Positions 14,966 through 22,135 of a stretch of DNA of 22,212 nt are shown here, in pieces. The notes beneath the pieces are model-generated. The model saw nothing but the letters and a program-made list of their open reading frames with translations. It was not told the DNA's origin and did no database searches. Positions within the stretch are counted from its first letter, which is position 1; the number at the start of each line of letters is the position of its first letter. The translations under genes and the position numbers were made by a program. Source of the DNA: an uncultured Mailhella sp. (GTDB lineage Bacteria; Desulfobacterota; Desulfovibrionia; Desulfovibrionales; Desulfovibrionaceae); NCBI RefSeq assembly GCF_905187505.1, contig NZ_CAJJIC010000032.1, positions 1 through 22,212 on the forward strand, written 5' to 3'.

Positions 14966-16450
14966 TCATGTCTCCTTCGACAGTTTTTCTGCGCACTCCC
15001 CGCGCTCTCTCCCATGCAAAGGCAGTCGCAGCGCGCGTTTGCAGGACAATTTCATGAGTTCCAAATCATGCGTGATGACGATCACGCATGTCCCGCAACG
15101 GGCCAGCAAGTCCAGCGCGCAGGCCATGCGCATCATGTTGCCGCCGTCCAGTCCGCTGGTCGGCTCATCGAGAATGAGCACGTCGGGATTCCCGGCCAGG
15201 GCGCAGGCAATGACGAGCCGCTGCTTTTCTCCACCGGAAAGCGACTGCGGATGCCGTTCGGACAGCGCGGACAGGTCGAACATCTCCAGAAGCTCGGAGA
15301 CGCAAAAACGCTTCTTTTCCTCCGAAGCCTGCAACGCTCTCTTCTCCCTCTCTTCGGCCAGACGCACGCTCACCTCAAGCTCCTGCGTCACGCTCTTCAT
15401 GTGAAGCTGATGATCGGCATTCTGGAGAACCACGCCCACCCTGCCGAGAAGCTCCTTTTGCGACACTTCCCTGCCGTGCAAGAAAAACCTTCCGGCATCC
15501 GCTCTGTTCAGGCAGGTCACAAGACGGGCCAGCGTGGTCTTTCCCGCGCCGTTGCTCCCCAGAAGCGCCGTCACGCCGGGGCCGAAGAACAAATCCGCAT
15601 CGTCAAAAATGCTCCTGCCGCCCTTGTAGGCAAAACGCAGGCCTTCCACTCTCAGGCCCCGTTCGGCATGACTGCGCTCAGGCACGACAAGGTCTGGCAG
15701 CGTGTTCCGCACGTCCTCCACATGGCAGTCGCGCAGCCCGCAGCTGTGCCTGAGACTCTCGTCATGCAGCATGGCAAAAGGCCCCATGGCGCATATCTCG
15801 CCTTTCTTCATGACGATGACACGATCGGCCACGCCCTCGAGCCAGTAGAGTCTGTGATCCACCACCAGCACGGCCATGCCGCTTTCCTTGAGACTGCGGA
15901 GCCTGTGTGCAAGCTCAGTCGTGGATTCCGGGTCAAGATTGGCCGTCGGCTCGTCAAGCACAAGCGCCCGCGGCTCATGGGAAAGAATGGAGGCTAGCCC
16001 AACCTTCTGCTTCTGCCCCTCGGAAAGCTCATGGATGGAATGGTGCAGCACCCCGGTCAGGTCGAAGGATTCCGCCGCCCGACGAACCTTTTCCCGCGTG
16101 ACGGCGGCAGGCAGACCGCGCCATTCGTGCACAAAGGCAAGCTCATCCTCCACGCCAAGGGCAAAAAACTGCTGCTCCGGGTCCTGAAAAAGCGTGCCCA
16201 CCGTGCGGGAAATCTCTCCGGGCGTCATGGTCGTCGTGTCCCTTCCGTCCACCAGCACCCGTCCGCTCAGCGTTCCTTGGAAGTGCCCGGGACACAATCC
16301 GTCGGCGAGGCGCATGAGCGTGCTCTTTCCGCAGCCGCTCTGCCCGGAAACCAGCACCAGTTCTCCGGGACGCACGCAAAAGCTGATGTCGCGCACGGCC
16401 GGAGCCTCGGCAAAGGAATAAGAGTAGGTAACGTTTTCAAAGCGTATCAT
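14966..16450 (-). CDS. ECF transporter ATPase, two ABC domains fused (EcfA-EcfA')
   Basis: This protein of about 494 residues contains two complete ABC ATPase domains of the CbiO/EcfA type. Domain 1 has Walker A GQSGCGKST (36-44), signature LSEGQ (142-146) and Walker B LVLDEP (163-168). Domain 2 has Walker A GSNGAGKTT (298-306), signature LSGGE (404-408) and Walker B LILDEP (425-430). It would power an energy-coupling-factor importer together with EcfT and the S component encoded just before it. The open frame extends to 16516, but the ATG at 16450 after GGAG begins the canonical IRFENVTYSY start of the domain. The first signature is LSEGQ instead of LSGGQ, a common variant in these fusions. 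The substrate is set by the S component; the context indicates heme or a related tetrapyrrole. Confidence 0.9.
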   Translation of the reverse strand: MIRFENVTYSYSFAEAPAVRDISFCVRPGELVLVSGQSGCGKSTLMRLADGLCPGHFQGTLSGRVLVDGRDTTTMTPGEISRTVGTLFQDPEQQFFALGVEDELAFVHEWRGLPAAVTREKVRRAAESFDLTGVLHHSIHELSEGQKQKVGLASILSHEPRALVLDEPTANLDPESTTELAHRLRSLKESGMAVLVVDHRLYWLEGVADRVIVMKKGEICAMGPFAMLHDESLRHSCGLRDCHVEDVRNTLPDLVVPERSHAERGLRVEGLRFAYKGGRSIFDDADLFFGPGVTALLGSNGAGKTTLARLVTCLNRADAGRFFLHGREVSQKELLGRVGVVLQNADHQLHMKSVTQELEVSVRLAEEREKRALQASEEKKRFCVSELLEMFDLSALSERHPQSLSGGEKQRLVIACALAGNPDVLILDEPTSGLDGGNMMRMACALDLLARCGTCVIVITHDLELMKLSCKRALRLPLHGRERGECAEKLSKET

Positions 16451-16479
16451 GTCGTTTCTCCATCTGATTGCTGCAAGGC

Positions 16480-17283
16480 TCAGCGCATGGCGGACATGGA
16501 AGAAGCATCGCCCCACATCAGATGGCAGGCGAATGCGGACGCAGCAACGACAACGGCCAGAAGAACAAGCTGCGTGTCCCTTGCCGTCCAGGAAGAGACT
16601 CGGAACGGCACAAAGTTCCCTCCCGCCTCAAGGCCCTTGAGTTCCGCCGCAATGCCGAGCTCTTCGGAGGTACGGAGCGAGCGGAAAAGAAGCGGCGTGA
16701 AAAGAAGACGCAGCATCATGAGAGGATGCCGGAACATCTCCCCCGGCCCAAGGCGACAGCCGCGGATTTTCAGGGTCTCCGCCACCTGCTTCACGTCGTT
16801 CATGAATGTGGGAATGAAACGGATCATCACGGCGCCGGGAAGATAGATGCAGAAGGGAAGATGCAATCCCTTGAGCGCGGTAAGCAGCGCCTGAACCCGG
16901 CAGGCAAGCGCCAGAGGCAGCACCACGTCGAGCATGACCGCACCGCGCATGAAGGGCACGGCCAGTGCTTCCGGCGAAAAGGGCATGGATGGAACGGCGC
17001 GGGAAATGCCCCACGAGCAGAGCGCGGCCGCAATCATCATGACCGCCATGACGGCGTAGGCCGCGGCCAGAGCCCGAAAGCGGCGCACGGAAAGCGCGTA
17101 GATGAGCGAGGGGACAAAAAGCACGGCCTGCCCCTCGAAGGAGGAAATGATTACCGTAACGACCGAGGCAAGAAGCGTGACGAACATTCTGGAACGCACG
17201 TCGAGATCCGAACCGCCGACTGCCTTCGCGACGGTTCGCCCCGGCTTTCCGGCACGGCCTCTATTCTCGAATGATGCCCGCAT
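16480..17283 (-). CDS. ECF transporter transmembrane component (EcfT)
   Basis: This 267-residue protein has about five or six membrane segments. The cytoplasmic helices that couple to the ATPases carry an IRG motif at 173-175 and a second, degenerate one (ELKG, near 214-217) where EcfT proteins usually have A-R-G. The N-terminal 25 residues are Arg/Gly/Lys-rich and cytoplasmic. The start at 17283 has GGGAG at suitable distance inside the S-component gene, and the two overlap by 23 bases. The gene order S, T, AA' matches a complete ECF module. The degenerate second coupling motif is a small oddity that would need comparison with homologues. Confidence 0.85.
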   Translation of the reverse strand: MRASFENRGRAGKPGRTVAKAVGGSDLDVRSRMFVTLLASVVTVIISSFEGQAVLFVPSLIYALSVRRFRALAAAYAVMAVMMIAAALCSWGISRAVPSMPFSPEALAVPFMRGAVMLDVVLPLALACRVQALLTALKGLHLPFCIYLPGAVMIRFIPTFMNDVKQVAETLKIRGCRLGPGEMFRHPLMMLRLLFTPLLFRSLRTSEELGIAAELKGLEAGGNFVPFRVSSWTARDTQLVLLAVVVAASAFACHLMWGDASSMSAMR

Positions 17284-17803
17284 GACGCAGCTCCCTGACG
17301 GCCCTCACGCCGGAAAAAAGTCCTCCCAGAGAACCGAAGTACCCGATGACCACAAAGGGGACGACCATGAGCATGAGGGCCGGATTCTCGCGCATGAAAA
17401 GCCAGGACACGCAAAGCGAGAGCGCCTTGCTCACGAAGTCGAACACCGCCGCACCGAGCAGTGCGTTTCCCGCACCTGAAGCGTGACGCCCCGGCCACAT
17501 GGCAGCCTCGGCGACCAGCGCAGCCATGAGCATGGGCGGAATGAGCGTAACGCTCGCCCCGAGCAGAAGCATGCTCACGATGATGTTGATGACCGTAAAG
17601 AGAAAAAGGGTGCCGGGCCTGCGCACCTTGCACAGCATGACCACGAGAAGCGTGGTGAACACAAGGTTCTTGCCCATGAGACTCACGGGGTTCATGCCGC
17701 CCCCGGCAAGGGCGATAAGCAGCGTGGATACCTTGGAAGCGGCGGCGAACACGCCGACGACCACAAGTTCCTGGGCGCTCCAGCGGGGAAAAAGACGAGT
17801 CAT
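17261..17803 (-). CDS. ECF transporter substrate-binding S component (MptD/Trep_Strep-like)
   Basis: This small, very hydrophobic protein of 180 residues has about six membrane segments, as expected for an S component. The general pattern (SAQELVVVGVFAAASKVSTLLIALAGGGMNP, then FLFTVINIIVSMLLLG, then LVAEAAM) resembles the MptD/Trep_Strep family of ECF S components, for which the natural ligand is mostly unassigned. It is not an evident BioY, ThiT, CbrT or NikM. The ATG at 17803 follows CAGGAG. It lies directly after the TonB-dependent receptor and before EcfT, so it probably takes up the ligand delivered by that receptor. ECF-type heme import is known in lactobacilli, and a heme-related ligand fits the surrounding genes best. 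Confidence 0.8.
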   Translation of the reverse strand: MTRLFPRWSAQELVVVGVFAAASKVSTLLIALAGGGMNPVSLMGKNLVFTTLLVVMLCKVRRPGTLFLFTVINIIVSMLLLGASVTLIPPMLMAALVAEAAMWPGRHASGAGNALLGAAVFDFVSKALSLCVSWLFMRENPALMLMVVPFVVIGYFGSLGGLFSGVRAVRELRHAGIIRE

Positions 17804-17834
17804 GAAGGATCTCCTGCATGCGTACGGAGGACAG

Positions 17835-17856
17835 GGGCCGGGATTTGCCCCGGCCC
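17835..17856 (-). repeat. GC-rich hairpin between receptor and S-component genes
   Basis: GGGCCGGG (17835-17842) and CCCGGCCC (17849-17856) form a perfect 8-bp stem with a six-base loop, seven bases after the receptor stop codon. No T-run follows on the minus strand. It may protect the upstream mRNA end or partly attenuate transcription into the ECF genes. Confidence 0.6.
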
Positions 17857-17863
17857 GAAGTCA

Positions 17864-20062
17864 CTAGAACCGGTAGCTCAGCTTCACATTGGCATGAAGG
17901 CCGGGCTCGAGAATGGCCGTATTATACTGATAGCGCTTGTCAAAGAGGTTCAGCACTTCCGCAAGAAGCGAAAACTGCTTTTCCGAACCGAAGTCGAATC
18001 CGAGTGCGATGTTGGCCGTGGTGAATCCGCCGAGATCGTAATCGCTGCTGCCGGAGGAGGAACGGTACACCGTGGCGGACTGGCTGCGGCCGTACACGTC
18101 GGCACGAAAATCCAGATCTTCGGCAAGAGCCTTCGCATAGCGCACGCCGTAGCGTCCCACCCATTCGGGCGTGGCGGTGTCCCAGGTCTTCCAGCCGTTG
18201 CCGTCGTCGTACTGACGGCGCATCCAGGTGAGCGTGGCGTAGGGCGTGAAATCACCGAAGGCGGTGGCAAAACGATAGCTTGCCGCAAGTTCCGAACCGA
18301 AGGTGGTGGCGTCGGCCACGTTGGTGTAGGTATACACGGAACTTCCCGTGCTTACCGGCACGGAAGCGATGTAGTTGTCAGCCATGGAGTAGAAGAAGGC
18401 CAAATCGACGTCCAGAGCCCCGTGATTGTAGCGCGCGCCCACTTCAAAGTTGTTGGAGGTTTCCGGATCGAGATTCGGATTGCCGTAAATGGTACCGCCG
18501 CCCATGGCCGTGCCTATGTACTTTTCCGTAAGGTTCGGCACGCGGAATCCCTGCGCCCAGCTCGCGCGAAGGGCCAGATCCTCCATGCCGGTCCATACGA
18601 GCCCCACGTTGAACACGGGACGGGAATCGGTATCGTCGCCGAGGGCCTTTTTATCCACGGCTCCGGAATGGTCGAACATGGGACGGGTCATGCCGCCCAT
18701 CTGCATCTTTCCGGTATAGGGATCGGCAATTTCCTCGCCGCGCGTAAGTTCGGTGTTCACGTGCGTCCAGCGAACGCCGTAGGTAAGGGCCAGATTCCAC
18801 GGGAGCTGACTTTCCATGGAGGCAAACAGCGACTGATTGAGCTGATTGCCGTCGTAATACTTGTCGGTCACCTTGTTGATGAGAATGCTCATGGCCGGAG
18901 ACATGGATATCTTATTGTCCAGATACGTCCTGCCTTCGGAATTGAGTCTGTCGTAGTTCAGCTCATACCCGGCTATGAGGTAGTGATTCGCACCGAGCTG
19001 CCAGTCCGTCTGAAGCGACAGGCCGCGGCTTCGTATGATGTTGTGGGCAAAGTTGTCCATGACCACGTCGGCGGCCATGTAGGACACCGGCATGCCGTTC
19101 ATGCTCGTAGAGCCCGGCCCGCTCGCCTGCCCCACGTAGTTTCTCATGTCCTTTTCGTTCTTCTGATACCAGGCGTCAAAGCGCACGCGGCTCAGGTACT
19201 CGCTTATGTCTCTGCCTTCCGCAAACACATAATATTTGGTGCGCGCCCACTTGGGCACCCTGACAAAGAAACGGTTGCCGTTTCCGTTGTCATTCATGGA
19301 CGTGGAGTTGAACGCGCCCTTGTAGTAGTCCAGTCCCGCGCCGAGGGTGAAATGCTCGGAAAAGTCGTAGCTCAGAAAGGCCGAAGCGTCGGTCTGACGG
19401 AAATTCGTGTTGTCGAGCTTTCCTTCGGGGGTATGAATGTCGCCCTGATCCGAGTGGGAACCGGACAGACTGTACTTGAAGCCGTCAATGTTGCCGCGCA
19501 CGGCCGCCCCTTCGGAAAAGCCCCGGGACGCGCCGGAAAAGCCCGTCCAGACTTCGCCTTCCACGGGCTTTTCGCCGCCCTTCTTCGTAATGATGTTCAC
19601 CACGCCGCCTATGGCGTCGGAACCGTAGAGCACGGACGCCGGACCCTTGATCACCTCGATGCGCTCGATGCGCGACGCGTCGATGAGCATGGGCGACCCG
19701 GACATGGACTTGTGTTCGGAAATCTTCTGACCGTCTATGAGCACCAGCGTGCGAAAGGCGTCTTCTCCGCGTATGGAAATACGCTTGAGCCCCTGAGACC
19801 CGTCATTCTGAACCTGTACGCCGGGCACATCCTCCAGAAGTTCGCCCACCGTGCGCGCGCCGGATTTTCTCACGTCCTCCGCGGTCATCACGGTCACGCT
19901 CATGGGAACCTGCTGCAATTCCTTTTCCACTCTGGTCGCCGTCACATACACGTCCCCGGCCCTTACGGTCTCCTCCGCAAGAGCATGGGGGGCGGGGAGC
20001 AGGGCGCAGGCAAGAAGCACGGTCGAAAAGCCCGCCCACGTCATAGTCGTCTTCTTCATCAT
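17864..20062 (-). CDS. TonB-dependent outer-membrane receptor, probably for heme or hemoprotein
   Basis: This 732-residue protein has a signal peptide (residues 1-29, cleavage after ALA), a TonB box near DVYVTATR (37-44), a plug domain at about 50-165 (RIERIEVIKGPASVLYGSDAIGGVVNIITKK) and a beta-barrel ending in aromatic LSYRF. It carries the two sequence boxes typical of heme receptors, FRVPNL (506-511, the FRAP box) and NPNL (528-531). The histidine that many heme receptors have between these boxes is absent here; the segment 512-527 contains only Tyr and Met as possible ligands. So heme is likely but not certain. The ATG at 20062 is followed at once by another ATG at 20059, which has slightly better spacing from AAAGGA. 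The gene lies between hutW and the ECF genes on the same strand. Confidence 0.88.
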   Translation of the reverse strand: MMKKTTMTWAGFSTVLLACALLPAPHALAEETVRAGDVYVTATRVEKELQQVPMSVTVMTAEDVRKSGARTVGELLEDVPGVQVQNDGSQGLKRISIRGEDAFRTLVLIDGQKISEHKSMSGSPMLIDASRIERIEVIKGPASVLYGSDAIGGVVNIITKKGGEKPVEGEVWTGFSGASRGFSEGAAVRGNIDGFKYSLSGSHSDQGDIHTPEGKLDNTNFRQTDASAFLSYDFSEHFTLGAGLDYYKGAFNSTSMNDNGNGNRFFVRVPKWARTKYYVFAEGRDISEYLSRVRFDAWYQKNEKDMRNYVGQASGPGSTSMNGMPVSYMAADVVMDNFAHNIIRSRGLSLQTDWQLGANHYLIAGYELNYDRLNSEGRTYLDNKISMSPAMSILINKVTDKYYDGNQLNQSLFASMESQLPWNLALTYGVRWTHVNTELTRGEEIADPYTGKMQMGGMTRPMFDHSGAVDKKALGDDTDSRPVFNVGLVWTGMEDLALRASWAQGFRVPNLTEKYIGTAMGGGTIYGNPNLDPETSNNFEVGARYNHGALDVDLAFFYSMADNYIASVPVSTGSSVYTYTNVADATTFGSELAASYRFATAFGDFTPYATLTWMRRQYDDGNGWKTWDTATPEWVGRYGVRYAKALAEDLDFRADVYGRSQSATVYRSSSGSSDYDLGGFTTANIALGFDFGSEKQFSLLAEVLNLFDKRYQYNTAILEPGLHANVKLSYRF

Positions 20063-20269
20063 CCATTCCTTTCTTTGCGTTTCCCATGGGAAACGTCGTT
20101 TAACGCCGCAGAAACGTCCGTTCAGCCAAAGCGCCGCATCCGCGCCGCAGAGTCATTCGGATCCGCCGATCTCTCATCCGCCGCTCCGCCGAAGCTCTTC
20201 AGACGTTCCTCCGAAGGCACGACCTCCGCCGCCCTGCCCCCGACGGCAAGAGGAGTCTTCCTTCTCTCA
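20063..20269 (-). other. Gap between hutW and the receptor gene
   Basis: The 207-base gap contains the palindrome at 20078-20095 and no clear sigma70 promoter or T-run terminator. The receptor and later genes may therefore be read from the hutW promoter. No gene is seen in it. Confidence 0.45.
20078..20095. promoter_or_regulatory. Perfect 18-bp palindrome upstream of the receptor start
   Basis: CGTTTCCCATGGGAAACG is a perfect palindrome with no central spacer. It ends 16 bases before the receptor start codon. It could be an operator for a second regulator or a dimerisation or attenuation element in the mRNA. It does not resemble the palindromes at 9677 and 21726. Confidence 0.45.
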
Positions 20270-21697
20270 TCAGACCGGCTCGTCCAGCCTGTGCTTAAGA
20301 AAATCCTGCATGAGCTGGGAAAGATTCACCTGCCAGAACTGACCGGCAAGAGTAAGCACCATCACGTTTTCCCGCACTTCCACAAGCCCCGCACGGCTCC
20401 ACTGCTCAAGGAGCGGCTCAAGCAGCGCATGAAGGGAAAAACCGTACGTCTTCTCCAGCGCCGCAAGATCCATCCATCCCTGCTCCATGGCCGCAGCCAC
20501 GGCACGGAAGAAATAAAAATGAGGATCCGGACGCACGAGCGCCGTCACGGCCTTGCGGCCTGCTTCCATGCTCTCGAGCCACTTTGGGTAGCTGCTCTCA
20601 TTCATGTAGAACCAGCCGCCCAGATTGCCGCCCGCTCCGGGTCCGAAGGCAAGACAGTTGGCACTGCCCTTCACCTTGAGATTGTAAAGATTGCGTTCCC
20701 GGCTGGTGCGCGCCCAGTGCGTGAGCGAAAGCCTGCGGTAAAAGGCCTTTTCCAGCGCCTGCACCGCAGCGGCGAACATGGCCGACTGCATGGGAATGTC
20801 CGCCGAAGGAGGAAGCTTTCCTTCCCGTACGGCCCTGCCGAGCGGAGTCCGGTCGTAGACGTTGAGCTGATAGCAGTCCATGCCGTCGAGTCCGGCGGAG
20901 CAGGCCGCGGCAATGTCGTCCAGCCATATGTCCATGCTCTGCATGGGAAAGCCGAAAATAAGATCGACGATGACGGCCGCCTGATTGTAGCCCGTCAGCC
21001 GCTCCAGCCTGCGGAACACCTCCTCCCGGTCGGCCAGCCGTCCCATGCTCTGCCGTATCTTCGTGTCGAAGCTCTGCACGCCCAGAGAAAAACGGTTGGC
21101 CCCTCCGGCAAGACAGGCTTCCATCTTTTCCGGCCCGAAATTGTGCAAACGCCCCTCGACGGTGATCTCACAGTCGTTGGCAAGGGGCAGATGCGATCGA
21201 ACCCCCTTCAAAAGACGCTCCAGGTCCGCCGCTTCCAGCGCCGTGGGCGTGCCTCCGCCGAAGTACACGGCATGCACGGGCCCCTGCCGCTGCGCCGCAC
21301 GGTCTTCCCAGAGGCGAAGCTCGCGAAGCAGCGTGTCCACATAGCGGGCGCTCTCCTCCCGGCTGTAGGCCCGGTTGTAGAAGCCGCAGTACAGACAGTG
21401 CGTCTCGCAGAACGGCACATGAACATAGGCCACGCTGTCTTTGCTGCGCGGCGTGTCGAGAAGGCGCTCAAGGCTCTCCTGCACGGCGTCGGGCGCCACC
21501 ATGCCGCCGCCTACGCCGGGATGCACCGCAATCTTTCCGTCAAACGCACGGGAAAGAGGGTCCACGCCTTCATTGGCAAAATATTTCTCCAGACTCCGAC
21601 TCTTCCCGGTCCCGGAACCGGTAAAGGCCATACCGTTCAGACGTGGTGCCTCAAAATCAAGGCGCTCCTCTCTGTTCTGTTCCATGACGGCACTCAT
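20270..21697 (-). CDS. hutW: HutW-type radical SAM enzyme for anaerobic heme degradation
   Basis: This protein of about 475 residues is of the HutW/ChuW/HmuW family, HemW-like radical SAM enzymes that open the heme ring without oxygen to give a linear tetrapyrrole and release iron. The [4Fe-4S]/SAM motif C97-x3-C101-x2-C104 (FCETHCLYCGFY) is intact, and GGGTP at 147-151 is the SAM-contacting stretch. The N-terminal VHPGVGGGMV (about 58-67) is typical of HutW and absent from HemW. The C-terminal part (SANCLAFGPGAGG) matches the family. The frame is open back to 21883, but the promoter and operator lie in that stretch; the ATG at 21697 follows AGAGAGG and is chosen. It is the first gene of the heme locus and should act with HutX and the flavodoxin. 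Confidence 0.88.
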   Translation of the reverse strand: MSAVMEQNREERLDFEAPRLNGMAFTGSGTGKSRSLEKYFANEGVDPLSRAFDGKIAVHPGVGGGMVAPDAVQESLERLLDTPRSKDSVAYVHVPFCETHCLYCGFYNRAYSREESARYVDTLLRELRLWEDRAAQRQGPVHAVYFGGGTPTALEAADLERLLKGVRSHLPLANDCEITVEGRLHNFGPEKMEACLAGGANRFSLGVQSFDTKIRQSMGRLADREEVFRRLERLTGYNQAAVIVDLIFGFPMQSMDIWLDDIAAACSAGLDGMDCYQLNVYDRTPLGRAVREGKLPPSADIPMQSAMFAAAVQALEKAFYRRLSLTHWARTSRERNLYNLKVKGSANCLAFGPGAGGNLGGWFYMNESSYPKWLESMEAGRKAVTALVRPDPHFYFFRAVAAAMEQGWMDLAALEKTYGFSLHALLEPLLEQWSRAGLVEVRENVMVLTLAGQFWQVNLSQLMQDFLKHRLDEPV

Positions 21698-21725
21698 GTG
21701 ATCCTCTCTGAAGGTTGGTATCGAC

Positions 21726-21753
21726 AGAAAAGTTTTATTCATCAAACTTTTCT
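21726..21753. promoter_or_regulatory. Long palindrome, putative DtxR-family operator (copy 2)
   Basis: AGAAAAGTTTTA (21726-21737) and TCAAACTTTTCT (21742-21753) flank TTCA and match as inverted repeats at 11 of 12 positions. The inner 20 bases differ from the palindrome at 9677-9696 at two positions only. On the minus strand it lies immediately downstream of the -10 box of the hutW promoter, covering the expected transcription start, which is a repressor position. Confidence 0.7.
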
Positions 21754-21755
21754 CG

Positions 21756-21784
21756 GTGATAAAGAAATTGAAATTCATTGTCAA
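21756..21784 (-). promoter_or_regulatory. Promoter of the hutW heme operon
   Basis: On the minus strand a perfect TTGACA (21779-21784) is followed after exactly 17 bases by TATCAC (21756-21761). Transcription should start near 21749, inside the palindrome, leaving a leader of about 50 bases before the hutW start at 21697. The region is AT-rich compared with its surroundings. Confidence 0.7.
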
Positions 21785-21970
21785 CTTAAAATCCGAAATT
21801 TCTCTGTCCCCCAGGGATTTTCCCCCATGCTTCGGCGCAAAACGCCGCCATGTCCTTACCAAAACAAGGCAGCGCACACACAATGCGATCTCCCTTCTGC
21901 TTATGAGAAAGAGTCGTCGAACTCCCGGGAAACGCAGAAGCGCGGAACGCAGACCATGCCTGCTCCCTGC
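21785..21970. other. Non-coding stretch between hutW promoter and tRNA promoter
   Basis: This region separates two divergent transcripts. A small hairpin, CGGCG 21833-21837 / CGCCG 21843-21847, and an inverted repeat AGAAATT (21763-21769) / AATTTCT (21797-21803) spanning the hutW -35 are the only structures noted. No gene is supported; the open frame on the minus strand here runs antisense through the tRNA. Confidence 0.45.
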
Positions 21971-21999
21971 TTGACAGAACAGGCCGCTTCCCCTAGAAA
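21971..21999 (+). promoter_or_regulatory. Promoter of tRNA-Val
   Basis: TTGACA (21971-21976) is followed after 17 bases by TAGAAA (21994-21999). Transcription would begin about five bases before the tRNA at 22011, typical of a stable-RNA promoter. Confidence 0.75.
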
Positions 22000-22010
22000 A
22001 AACAAGGCAT

Positions 22011-22086
22011 GGGCAGTTAGCTCAGTTGGTAGAGTATCGGTCTTACACACCGACTGTCGGGGGTTCGAGTCCCTCACTGCCCACCA
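22011..22086 (+). tRNA. tRNA-Val (anticodon UAC)
   Basis: The 76-base sequence folds into a complete cloverleaf. The acceptor arm is GGGCAGT / ACTGCCC; the D stem is GCTC / GAGT; the anticodon stem TCGGT / ACCGA holds the loop CTTACAC with anticodon TAC; the T stem is GGGGG / CCCTC with loop TTCGAGT; discriminator A and CCA are encoded. The anticodon UAC reads valine GUN codons, chiefly GUA/GUG. It has its own promoter and terminator. Confidence 0.97.
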
Positions 22087-22104
22087 TGAAACGTCCATAA
22101 AACC

Positions 22105-22135
22105 CCCCGCAGCCGTTTGTCGGCTGCGGGGTTTT
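22105..22135 (+). terminator. Intrinsic terminator of tRNA-Val
   Basis: CCCCGCAGCCG (22105-22115) pairs perfectly with CGGCTGCGGGG (22121-22131) across TTTGT and is followed by TTTTGTGTTT. This is an 11-bp GC-rich Rho-independent terminator 18 bases after the tRNA. Confidence 0.92.

Noticed and set aside
13816..15057. A 413-residue + strand frame and other + frames over 12995-17479
   Set aside because: They are shadows of the flavodoxin, hutX, ECF, exbB and exbD genes on the minus strand, which show clear family motifs.
21698..21883. Extended N-terminus for HutW
   Set aside because: It would run through the TTGACA-N17-TATCAC promoter and the palindrome; the ATG at 21697 has AGAGAGG and gives a normal-length protein.
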